Both the position numbers and the translations under genes were made by a program. Below the pieces are notes generated by a model. It searched no databases, was not told the origin of the DNA, and saw nothing but the letters and a program-made list of their open reading frames with translations. DNA of 64,000 nt from Bacteroidota bacterium. Lineage in GTDB: Bacteria; Bacteroidota; Bacteroidia; Bacteroidales; Porphyromonadaceae. The stretch covers positions 1 through 64,000 of the forward strand of contig JAEWWU010000019.1 in assembly GCA_023396255.1 (NCBI GenBank), given 5' to 3'. Below are positions 43,406 to 51,334 of the stretch, one piece after another (the stretch's first letter is position 1; every line of letters begins with the position of its first letter).

Positions 43406-45571
43406 ATGAGAAAATCATTTTGGTCTCTTGGGGTCTGTATTATAACCCTGTGGAACTCTTTTGGTCAGACCCCGAACGACAGTATAGATATCAATAGTAA
43501 TTTGGGAACTATTGTCGTTACCTCCCCGTCTCAAAATATCCGACAACTATCCTCTCCTCAATCTTTACAGTGGTTAGACAGCCGTTTTTTGTGGCAAAAC
43601 CGAGGAGCTACTCTTATGCACTCCCTGCAAAAAATCCCCGGAGTGCAAGCTATGAATATAGGGGCAGGAACGTCCAAACCGATAATTCGAGGATTAGGTT
43701 TTAGTCGAATTGCCTTTGTCGAAAACGGGATCAAGCAAGAAAGCCAACAATGGGGTGCAGATCACGGGTTAGAGATTGACCCATTCAAAGCCGAACAAGT
43801 GGCAATCATTAAAGGTGCTTCTTCTCTTCTTTTCGGTTCCGATGCCTTAGGAGGAGTCATAGAGGTACAACCGCCTATTATTCCCGTGGACAATGGTTGG
43901 TGGTTACGCGCCGATTGTATGGGGCAAAGCTATAATTTGGGAACGAATGCCAGCATATATGCTGCTCTCAAGAGGAACAATCACTTTGTCTCTTTTCGAA
44001 TTTCTCAAGGGTTGAGCGGTGATATGGCATTGCCCACTCGGGAAATTTATTACTTATCTCGGCACATTCCCATCAACAATGGTTCTCTGAAAAATACAGC
44101 AACTCGGTATTGGGCATCCGATGCCATATGGTGCTACGGCAATGGAGGCTATCAGTTATGTGCCACTGCAGGGGTAATCAACCGCAAAGAAGGCTTCTTT
44201 CCCGGAGCACACGGGCTTCCTGACCTCAATCGCCTTACCCCGGACAACAACAAATTCAACATAGACCTTCCCCACAATCGCACCCGCCATACACAAGCAA
44301 GCCTCACGCAAACTTATTATAACGATAACTGGATTTGGTCTCTTAAAGGCGGGTACCAATGGAACCACAGAGAGGAATGGAGCTCCTTTCACACACACTA
44401 CCCCACCCAACAAGTGCCTCCCTCCAATCCGAATCAAGAACTTAAGTTCGACCTACACACCTACGATTTGCTATTCAAAACGGTATGGTCTCCCATCGAA
44501 GATGCAACCATCAACGGAATAATACAAGGACGCCATCAAACAAACCACATTGGAGGATATTCATTTTTAATGCCCAAGTACAACAAACAAGAGTACGCAA
44601 CAGCCTTAGTTGTCCTAGTCAAACCCTCAAAAAAGATTCGATTAGAGGGGGGCATACGATTCGACTTCGCTAGCATATCCATTGCAGAAAACTATGACGA
44701 ACACCTTTTTCGCTACTTGCTCTCGGCAGGCAATACCCCCCAAACAGCCCGAGCATACAGCTATCGAAGTTCGGCTATTCAACGTCAATTTTCCGATTTG
44801 TCAGGAAGCCTTGGAGTTGTATACGAAGGAGGGCTGGGGAATATATTCAAACTCAATATAGGACATAGCTTTAGAACTCCTACAGCTGTAGAACTTTCTG
44901 CCAACGGCGTACATCACGGAGCCTTTCGACACGAACAAGGAAGTTCTCTTTTGCAAAGCGAAAAAGGCTGGCAATTAGGCGCAGAATACAGTTACAACAA
45001 CTCGATCTTTTCTGTGCAAATTTCGCCATTCTGCTCATATTTTTCCAACTACATATACTTGGAACCCACAGGAGAATGGTCTCTACTTCCTCATAGTGGA
45101 CAAATATATCGCTACACGCAAAACAAAGCCGTGATCGGAGGAGCAGAGGTTTCCTTTAGTTGGCAATTAAATCAAGAATGGAAATATGCGGCAATGGCCG
45201 ATGCCGTATACACGTATAATGTAGACCAAGCTCTTCCTCTTCCTTTCTCTCCACCAATACGTTTTAACCAAAACATAAGTTGGAAAAACAAAATATTCAC
45301 GGCAACCATAACCCATCGCTACCTCTCTTGTCAAAAGAGAATCTCTCGCAACGAAGAACCCACCAATGGAGCCCAACTATTCGACTTGCAAATCATCAAG
45401 GAGTTTTCCCTCCGTGATAAAGCCCCTCTCACAGTTGCCTTAGAAATAGAAAACCTTCTCAACACTCGATACTATAACCACTTAAGTTTTTACCGAAAAA
45501 TTGGTCTCCCCGAACCGGGAATCAACATACAATTAAAATTAAGTTTCACATTAAATCATTCAGAACAATGA
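43406..45571 (+). CDS. TonB-dependent outer-membrane receptor, ZnuD-like
   Basis: The 721-residue protein has a signal peptide (1-20), a TonB-box-like segment GTIVVTSP near 35-41, a plug domain (~35-150, with SKPIIRGLGFSRIAFVENG and KGASSLLFGSDALGGVIEV) and a 22-strand barrel to the C-terminus (LNTRYYNHLSFYRKIGLPEPG...LKLSF). The plug segment GADHGLEIDPF is typical of ZnuD-type zinc receptors. Histidines in loops (NHREEWSSFHTHYP, NGVHHGAFRH) fit metal binding. The N-terminal carboxypeptidase-like domain of SusC transporters is absent. It is followed by a His-tailed lipoprotein with no gap (4-base overlap), so they are co-translated. Zinc is the best guess; another metal or haem cannot be excluded. 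Confidence 0.88.
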   Translation: MRKSFWSLGVCIITLWNSFGQTPNDSIDINSNLGTIVVTSPSQNIRQLSSPQSLQWLDSRFLWQNRGATLMHSLQKIPGVQAMNIGAGTSKPIIRGLGFSRIAFVENGIKQESQQWGADHGLEIDPFKAEQVAIIKGASSLLFGSDALGGVIEVQPPIIPVDNGWWLRADCMGQSYNLGTNASIYAALKRNNHFVSFRISQGLSGDMALPTREIYYLSRHIPINNGSLKNTATRYWASDAIWCYGNGGYQLCATAGVINRKEGFFPGAHGLPDLNRLTPDNNKFNIDLPHNRTRHTQASLTQTYYNDNWIWSLKGGYQWNHREEWSSFHTHYPTQQVPPSNPNQELKFDLHTYDLLFKTVWSPIEDATINGIIQGRHQTNHIGGYSFLMPKYNKQEYATALVVLVKPSKKIRLEGGIRFDFASISIAENYDEHLFRYLLSAGNTPQTARAYSYRSSAIQRQFSDLSGSLGVVYEGGLGNIFKLNIGHSFRTPTAVELSANGVHHGAFRHEQGSSLLQSEKGWQLGAEYSYNNSIFSVQISPFCSYFSNYIYLEPTGEWSLLPHSGQIYRYTQNKAVIGGAEVSFSWQLNQEWKYAAMADAVYTYNVDQALPLPFSPPIRFNQNISWKNKIFTATITHRYLSCQKRISRNEEPTNGAQLFDLQIIKEFSLRDKAPLTVALEIENLLNTRYYNHLSFYRKIGLPEPGINIQLKLSFTLNHSEQ

Positions 45572-46068
45572 AAAAAGAAATTCTTCTAGGAATGGCTGCC
45601 TTAGCCTTCCTTTTGACAAACAACGCTTGTAACTCCAACAAGAACCAAGACACTCAAAAACCCAAGATTGAGCTTCACGCTCCCAAAGATGGAGCCGAAA
45701 TAGCCATAGGAAATCCCCACGGAATTCATTTTGATTGTGAGTTTTCGGACAACGTTGAAGTAAAAAATTATCGCGTAGAGATTCACAACAACTTTGATCA
45801 TCACACCCACACACCACAACTTCAACACGAAGAGGAGACAAAAACTGTTCCTTTCTTCTTTAACCGTAGCTGGGAGGTCAATCAGCGCAATGCCGATATA
45901 CATCACCACGAAATAGTTGTTCCAGAAAATGCCACTCCCGGAGAGTATCACTTTGTTGTCTACTGTTTGGATGTCAATAAAAATGAGTCTATGGTACACC
46001 GCACCATTCATCTAAAGCATACGGATCACGATGACCACGACCACGATGATCACGGTCACAGCCACTAA
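45568..46068 (+). CDS. DUF4625-like lipoprotein with histidine-rich tail
   Basis: This 166-residue lipoprotein has a signal ending in a lipobox-like TNNAC with Cys21. The middle is an immunoglobulin-like DUF4625 domain (PKIELHAPKDGAEI... to VYCLDVNKNES) with several histidine clusters (NNFDHHTHTP, NADIHHHEIVV). The last 16 residues alternate His and Asp, with seven histidines. It overlaps the receptor gene by four bases (ATGA). The features fit a metal-binding surface protein that delivers zinc, or another metal, to the receptor. The function is inferred. Confidence 0.82.
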   Translation: MKKEILLGMAALAFLLTNNACNSNKNQDTQKPKIELHAPKDGAEIAIGNPHGIHFDCEFSDNVEVKNYRVEIHNNFDHHTHTPQLQHEEETKTVPFFFNRSWEVNQRNADIHHHEIVVPENATPGEYHFVVYCLDVNKNESMVHRTIHLKHTDHDDHDHDDHGHSH

Positions 46069-46113
46069 TTAGTGTAGTCTTTGTCGCGGACATCATAATA
46101 TTTCAGTATCTAT

Positions 46114-46152
46114 CTCCGACACCTGCAATTCTCTGGGTGTCGGAGTTTTTTT
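46114..46152 (+). terminator. Rho-independent terminator of the metal-uptake unit
   Basis: A perfect 10-pair stem, CTCCGACACC (46114-46123) with GGTGTCGGAG (46136-46145), has a 12-base loop and is followed by seven T, 45 bases after the lipoprotein stop codon. Confidence 0.92.
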
Positions 46153-46667
46153 GATCTCATAAAGCAATCTTTATCAACAAAATATCGATTGTAAAGTTTC
46201 TACAAGAGACGCCTACCCGACAACCTTATACCCTTCTGTTTTGCTGATAATTAGTTCCCTACTTTTTGGCGATTTTGAGGGAACTAATTTCTGATAATTC
46301 CCTGCTAATTTTTATTCTGTCCAAGAAAATTTTTCTTAGTAGGGAACTTTTCTTCCCAACTCAAAATAACAAACCATAAGTCTCTCACAATACTTGCTTT
46401 GCCTCACCTTGCTTTTGATCAATACCCTCCCCTCTCTACCCGTTTAAACCATATCTCTCCACAATTGCCGAGCTCCCTTCTTTTGGAAAGAACCAAAAAA
46501 TTCGTTGGGTACCCCCTCTTGTAATGTAATTCGGGGATGTATACTCTATTTTTATGTCGATTATACTCAAACCAGAAATATAAAATTCACCAAAGCCGTC
46601 TTTATTCTGCAGTTTTCTCTTGCTGTTTCAAAATTATTATTTATCTTTGCACTCGCTAAGAGTTGAT
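46153..46667. other. 515-base intergenic region with dispersed repeat copy B
   Basis: No gene is seen between the metal-uptake terminator and the tRNA gene. The region holds the repeat at 46249-46345, and the remainder is AT-rich with pyrimidine-rich stretches. The tRNA promoter could not be assigned, although a TTATCTTTG-like -7 box is present near 46640-46649, just upstream of the tRNA. Confidence 0.55.
46249..46345. repeat. Dispersed intergenic repeat, copy B
   Basis: Bases 46272-46325 are the inverted counterpart of 25747-25800 (46 of 54 identical). This copy is flanked by an additional arm: AATTAGTTCCCT (46249-46260) pairs with AGGGAACTAATT (46278-46289), and TTCCCTGCTAA near 46298-46308 pairs imperfectly with TTAGTAGGGAA near 46336-46346. 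The element thus has two nested or tandem hairpins. No coding capacity is visible. Confidence 0.78.
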
Positions 46668-46741
46668 GGCGAGGTAGCTCAGCTGGTTAGAGCGTTGGAT
46701 TCATAATCCAAAGGTCGGGGGATCGTGCCCCCCTCTCGCTA
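46668..46741 (+). tRNA. tRNA with anticodon CAT (elongator tRNA-Met, or Ile2)
   Basis: This 74-base cloverleaf has the acceptor stem GGCGAGG (46668-46674) pairing with TCTCGCT (46734-46740) with two G-T pairs, and discriminator A46741. The anticodon stem TTGGA/TCCAA holds loop TTCATAA (anticodon CAT). The D-arm GCTC/GAGC is normal. The T-stem GGGGG/CCCCC encloses ATCGTGC, which lacks the near-invariant T54 and A58 (here A54 and T58). G1-T72 pairing argues against initiator tRNA, which has an unpaired first position. Met versus lysidine-modified Ile cannot be decided. Confidence 0.9.
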
Positions 46742-46743
46742 CG

Positions 46744-46776
46744 AAAGGCATTGCAGAGTTCTGCGATGCCTTTTTT
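46744..46776 (+). terminator. Rho-independent terminator of the CAT tRNA
   Basis: Directly after the tRNA, AAGGCAT-t-GCAG pairs with CTGC-g-ATGCCTT around a 4-base loop and runs into six T. It ends the tRNA transcript before purB. Confidence 0.88.
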
Positions 46777-46937
46777 GTCTTGGTAAGACTATTTACTCTA
46801 ACCAAAACAGACCATTATTAAATAGGTTTCCAAGAAAAACAACAAAATAAACAGAGCAAAAGAAAGAAATCTTCCTCTCGAATAGATGTTTGATAGTTCC
46901 GAGTGACAACTTTTTCTCATTTCTGATCAAAATTAAG

Positions 46938-46945
46938 TACCTTTG
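46938..46945 (+). promoter_or_regulatory. Candidate -7 box of purB
   Basis: TACCTTTG matches TAnnTTTG 36 bases before the purB start. No TTG is seen at the expected -33 distance. Confidence 0.45.
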
Positions 46946-46981
46946 CCCGCACACATACGGTAATTACATTTCAAAGAAAGA

Positions 46982-48319
46982 ATGAACAACAACCATATTA
47001 GTGCCATTTCTCCCATTGATGGTCGTTATGCCTCCAAAACAGAGAAATTGAACTGCTATTTCTCCGAAGAAGCTCTTATTCGCTACCGCGTAAGAATTGA
47101 AGTAGAGTACCTCATAGCTCTATCTGGTATCATTCCGCAACTATCCGATACTCCGAAGGATTTTGAAAAGCGGCTTCGCTCCCTTTATTTGCAATTTACC
47201 CAAGAAGATGCCCTTCGCATCAAGGAAATAGAAAGTGTTACCAACCACGATGTCAAAGCCGTGGAATATTTCATCAAACAGCGTTTTGATGAGTGGGGTT
47301 GGCAATCTTTCAAAGAGTTTATCCACTTCGGACTTACTTCCCAAGACATCAACAACACCTCCTTTCCCCTTATGCTCAAAGAAGCTATGGAGGATGTTTT
47401 TTTACCTCAAATGTTCAGGGTATTGGAAACCCTGAAAGGGATGGGTCAAGAGTGGAAAGAGGTTCCAATGTTGGCACGCACCCACGGGCAACCAGCCTCT
47501 CCAACCCGTTTGGGAAAAGAGTTTATGGTATTCGTGTACAGATTGGAGCAACAGCTGAAAACACTGCAAACCATCCCTTATGGGGCTAAGTTTGGGGGAG
47601 CCACGGGAAATTTTAATGCCCACGTACTGGCTTTTCCAAATATAGATTGGCACGCTTTCGGTAACGGATTTGTTGCCTCGCTCGGGTTGAATAGAGAATT
47701 GTACACCACACAAATATCCAACTACGACCACTTGGCTGCCCTTTTCCAAAATTTGCAACGAATCAATACCATTTTGATTGATTTGAGTAGAGATATTTGG
47801 ACCTACATATCGATGGGATATTTCCGTCAACGCATCAAAGCAGGGGAAGTGGGATCCTCTGCAATGCCCCACAAGGTAAACCCTATCGACTTTGAAAATG
47901 CCGAAGGTAATTTGGGACTGGCAAATGCTTTACTAGATCACTTGGCTTGCAAGCTACCCATTTCTCGATTACAGAGAGACTTGACAGATTCTACCGTTAT
48001 TCGCAATCAAGGGGTGCCTGTCGCATACAGTCTAATAGCCCTCAAAAGTTTGGAAAAAGGTTTGGGAAAGTTGCTCCTACACAAAGAAGCAATTGACAAA
48101 GACCTGCAACACAACTATGCAGTGGTAGCAGAAGCCATACAAACCATTTTGCGCAGAGAAGGATATCCCAACCCTTACGAAGCGCTTAAAGAATTAACTC
48201 GTACAGGAGAGGAGATCTGCCCGGAAACCATTGCTCAGTTTATCGAAGGCTTGGATATCCGTGAAGAAGTAAAAAAAGAGCTGCTGGCTATTACGCCTTT
48301 CAACTACATAGGAAAATAA
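46982..48319 (+). CDS. purB: Adenylosuccinate lyase
   Basis: The enzyme cleaves SAICAR and adenylosuccinate in purine synthesis. The fumarase/aspartase superfamily signature SSAMPHKVNPIDFENAEGN (about 297-315) is intact, as are THGQPASPTRLGKE with the catalytic histidine and TSQDINNTS near the active site. The 445 residues and the N-terminus HISAISPIDGRYASKT match the E. coli type. The usual Bacteroidota order purB, pseudouridine synthase, asnS follows, with gaps of 50-175 bases. Confidence 0.95.
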   Translation: MNNNHISAISPIDGRYASKTEKLNCYFSEEALIRYRVRIEVEYLIALSGIIPQLSDTPKDFEKRLRSLYLQFTQEDALRIKEIESVTNHDVKAVEYFIKQRFDEWGWQSFKEFIHFGLTSQDINNTSFPLMLKEAMEDVFLPQMFRVLETLKGMGQEWKEVPMLARTHGQPASPTRLGKEFMVFVYRLEQQLKTLQTIPYGAKFGGATGNFNAHVLAFPNIDWHAFGNGFVASLGLNRELYTTQISNYDHLAALFQNLQRINTILIDLSRDIWTYISMGYFRQRIKAGEVGSSAMPHKVNPIDFENAEGNLGLANALLDHLACKLPISRLQRDLTDSTVIRNQGVPVAYSLIALKSLEKGLGKLLLHKEAIDKDLQHNYAVVAEAIQTILRREGYPNPYEALKELTRTGEEICPETIAQFIEGLDIREEVKKELLAITPFNYIGK

Positions 48320-48493
48320 CAGCATTCTCCCTTTTGTATCATCAAACCCACAAGTTAAGCAAAGCAAAAACAATCAGGCACAGAAGGTAATCCACATTAG
48401 AAGAAAATTCGAGAGAATTATATACGCAAGAGCTCGTTATGTATTTGCTACAGTAGAGTTATCCTGCATCTAAAAAGAACAAGATCATCAAAA

Positions 48494-49756
48494 ATGACTT
48501 CAGACAAATTAGAAAACGTAGTGCAAATACCGGCTTCCGGTGCACGCCGAAAACGACAGCGAATAGCTTCGCCCACCGGGTCTAAAAGTTGCTTCATAGC
48601 AACAACATCCACCAAGGGGAACAACGAAAGTACTGTTAAGAGGACTATACAAGAAACAGATTCTACCCCTCGACCCTCTCGTACCCCCATTCGCACCCAA
48701 TATACGCAATCGGAAAAGAGTAGCGAAAGACCTCAATTCAACAGAGAGCGGAGAGAACCCGGAAACAGCAGGGAATATGTACGCTATAACTTCGGTAAAG
48801 AAGCATCTGCCAATCAAGAGGCTCCAGTTTATCCACATAGGCGTTTGTCTCGTAACAACGAATCGGAGTTCAATTACCCCTATGCAAAAAAAAACAATCC
48901 CGGTCCGGGGAAAAACAACAATAAGTTTGGCAACGCAAAAAGAAAAAAGCCAGCCCCACAGAGAGAAATCAAAGCTCAACAACCTTCGATAGAACCAGTA
49001 AAATACCCTTCACCTATGGCTTCGGTAACAGAAAAGGTTCGTTTGAACAAGTTTCTAGCCAATGCCGGAGTATGTAGTCGCAGAGATGCAGACAAATTGA
49101 TCCGGGAAGGAGCCATAACCGTAAATGGGCAAGTGGTGGTTGAAATGGGAGCTCGAGTGCATCCTCAAGACGAAGTGGTGTACAACGGACAAAAAATATC
49201 TTTGGAAAGCAAAATATATGTTTTGCTGAACAAACCCAAAAACTGTGTAACAACGTCCGACGATCCGGAGTGCCGTCGCACCGTTATGGATCTGGTTAAA
49301 AACGCTTGTACCGAACGTATTTACCCGGTAGGAAGGTTGGATAGAAATACAACCGGTGTACTTCTTGTCACCAATGATGGAGATTTGGCTTCTCGGCTGA
49401 TGCACCCCTCCTTTAAGAAGAAAAAAATCTACCACGTTTGGCTCAATAAGCCGGTCGAAGTAGCCCATATGCAGCAGATAGCTGAAGGGTTTGAGTTACC
49501 TGATGGAGAAATACACGCTGATGCCATCAGCTATGTAAAGGAAGACGACTTGTCTCAGGTCGGGATCGAAATACACAGCGGTCGCAACCGTATAGTACGA
49601 CGAATTTTTGAGCACTTCGGATACAAAGTAGTAAAACTGGATAGAGTTTATTTTGCCGGATTGACAAAGAAAAATTTGCCAAGAGGTCGCTGGAGATACC
49701 TCAACGAAGAAGAAGTTACACACCTGCGTATGGGAATTATGCAAGATTCACTCTAA
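48494..49756 (+). CDS. rRNA pseudouridine synthase (RluB/RsuA family) with long basic N-terminal extension
   Basis: The enzyme isomerises a uridine in rRNA to pseudouridine. From about residue 179 it is a normal RluB-type protein: an S4 RNA-binding domain (VRLNKFLANAGVCSRRDADKLI, 182-203) and a catalytic domain with D283 in GRLDRNTTG (280-288) and IHSGRNRIVRRIFEHFG. The first ~178 residues are low-complexity, rich in Arg, Lys, Ser, Asn and Pro, and probably disordered. They likely add nonspecific RNA affinity. The target (U2605 of 23S for RluB) is inferred. No frame break is seen between extension and domain. The ATG at 48494 is the first in frame. Confidence 0.9.
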   Translation: MTSDKLENVVQIPASGARRKRQRIASPTGSKSCFIATTSTKGNNESTVKRTIQETDSTPRPSRTPIRTQYTQSEKSSERPQFNRERREPGNSREYVRYNFGKEASANQEAPVYPHRRLSRNNESEFNYPYAKKNNPGPGKNNNKFGNAKRKKPAPQREIKAQQPSIEPVKYPSPMASVTEKVRLNKFLANAGVCSRRDADKLIREGAITVNGQVVVEMGARVHPQDEVVYNGQKISLESKIYVLLNKPKNCVTTSDDPECRRTVMDLVKNACTERIYPVGRLDRNTTGVLLVTNDGDLASRLMHPSFKKKKIYHVWLNKPVEVAHMQQIAEGFELPDGEIHADAISYVKEDDLSQVGIEIHSGRNRIVRRIFEHFGYKVVKLDRVYFAGLTKKNLPRGRWRYLNEEEVTHLRMGIMQDSL

Positions 49757-49806
49757 GTACTTTCTTATCTATTACACCACACATACAACAAAGTATATCC
49801 TCTATT

Positions 49807-51207
49807 ATGGAACGTATCAAAATCAAAGATCTACTCAAGTCTACAGATCTTCTTGAGCAAGAGGTAACAGTGCGAGGCTGGGTTCGCACGCGCCGAGGCA
49901 ATAAGTCTGTTAGTTTTATCGCCCTCAACGATGGGTCTACGATCAACAACATACAGGTAGTGGCAGACAATTCTTTGTTTTCTGCAGACCTCATTTCTCT
50001 TATAACCACGGGGGCCGGCATCGGGGTCACAGGGAAATTGGTTTCATCACAAGGCAAGGGGCAAAGCGTTGAAATCCAAGCTACCTCTATAGAAGTATAC
50101 GGCACAGCAGACCCCAATACCTACCCCTTGCAAAAAAAAGGGCACTCTTTGGAATTTCTCCGAGAAATAGCCCATCTGCGTCCGAGAACCAATACTTTTG
50201 GTGCTGTTTTGCGCATTCGTCATCAAATGTCCTATGCAATCCATACTTTCTTTCACAACAAAGGGTACTTCTATTTACATACCCCTATTATAACCTCCAG
50301 CGACGCAGAGGGAGCAGGGCAAATGTTTCACGTAAGTACTTTAGATATGAACCAGCCCCCTCGAACGGAGGATGGTAAAATAGATTATAGCAAAGACTTC
50401 TTTGGAAAACCTACCTCTTTAACAGTCTCCGGACAGTTGGAAGGAGAATTGGGAGCAATGGCTCTCGGCGGAATATACACCTTTGGTCCTACGTTCAGAG
50501 CCGAAAATTCCAATACACCAAGACACTTGGCAGAGTTTTGGATGATAGAACCGGAAATTGCCTTCTTCGATGTTTGGGATAATATGGACCTGGCGGAGGA
50601 ATTCACCAAGTACTGCGTTCAATGGGCATTGGACAACTGTGCCGAAGATCTTCAATTCCTTTCCGAGCACTACGACAACGATTTGATCAATAGATTGCAT
50701 TTCATCATAGAGAAGCCTTTTGAGCGAATCACCTATACAACCGGTGTAGAAATATTGGAAACAGCAATCAAGGAGGGCAAGAAATTCGAGTTTCCCGTCT
50801 ATTGGGGTGCAGATCTTGCCAGCGAGCACGAACGCTACTTGGTAGAAGAACACTACAAAGCTCCGGTCATTATGACGGATTACCCCAAAGAGATCAAGGC
50901 TTTCTATATGAAGCAAAACGAAGATGGGAAAACCGTTCGCGGAATGGATGTCTTATTCCCCAAGATTGGAGAAATAATTGGAGGAAGCGAACGAGAAACA
51001 GACTACGACAAATTATTGACAAGAGCTTCCGAGGTAGGCATTCCAGAAAAAGACCTTTGGTGGTATCTGGACACCCGCCGTTACGGCTCTGTACCGCATT
51101 CTGGATTCGGATTAGGCTTTGAGCGCCTACTTCTTTTCGTTACGGGAATGAGCAACATTCGAGATGTAATTCCATTCCCCAGAACTCCAAATAATGCGGA
51201 ATTTTAG
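49807..51207 (+). CDS. asnS: Asparaginyl-tRNA synthetase
   Basis: This class IIb synthetase charges tRNA-Asn. An N-terminal OB-fold anticodon domain (about 15-105, VTVRGWVRTRRGNKSVSFI) is followed by the catalytic core, with motif 2 (FRAENSNTPRHLAEFWMIEPE) and motif 3 (GFGLGFERLLLF) near the end. The ending DVIPFPRTPNNAEF is characteristic of AsnS. The 466 residues equal E. coli. A strong terminator follows within 40 bases. Confidence 0.96.
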   Translation: MERIKIKDLLKSTDLLEQEVTVRGWVRTRRGNKSVSFIALNDGSTINNIQVVADNSLFSADLISLITTGAGIGVTGKLVSSQGKGQSVEIQATSIEVYGTADPNTYPLQKKGHSLEFLREIAHLRPRTNTFGAVLRIRHQMSYAIHTFFHNKGYFYLHTPIITSSDAEGAGQMFHVSTLDMNQPPRTEDGKIDYSKDFFGKPTSLTVSGQLEGELGAMALGGIYTFGPTFRAENSNTPRHLAEFWMIEPEIAFFDVWDNMDLAEEFTKYCVQWALDNCAEDLQFLSEHYDNDLINRLHFIIEKPFERITYTTGVEILETAIKEGKKFEFPVYWGADLASEHERYLVEEHYKAPVIMTDYPKEIKAFYMKQNEDGKTVRGMDVLFPKIGEIIGGSERETDYDKLLTRASEVGIPEKDLWWYLDTRRYGSVPHSGFGLGFERLLLFVTGMSNIRDVIPFPRTPNNAEF

Positions 51208-51242
51208 GAGAAATTTTTCTCTTCTAAACTCCCAATCTCAAC

Positions 51243-51285
51243 AAAGAGGCAACTTTGACCCAATACCAAAGTTGCCTCTTTTCTT
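51243..51285 (+). terminator. Rho-independent terminator after asnS
   Basis: A perfect 15-pair stem (51243-51257 with 51267-51281) has a 9-base loop and a T-rich tail, 36 bases after the stop codon. Confidence 0.92.
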
Positions 51286-51312
51286 TATGGTATTCTTGTG
51301 CTTCAAAATGTG

Positions 51313-51320
51313 TATTTTTG
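51313..51320 (+). promoter_or_regulatory. Candidate -7 box of the AspT/YidE-type transporter
   Basis: TATTTTTG matches TAnnTTTG and lies 14 bases before ATG 51335, immediately downstream of the asnS terminator. The leader would be very short. No well-spaced -33 element is seen. Confidence 0.4.
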
Positions 51321-51334
51321 TTGCAAAATTATCT

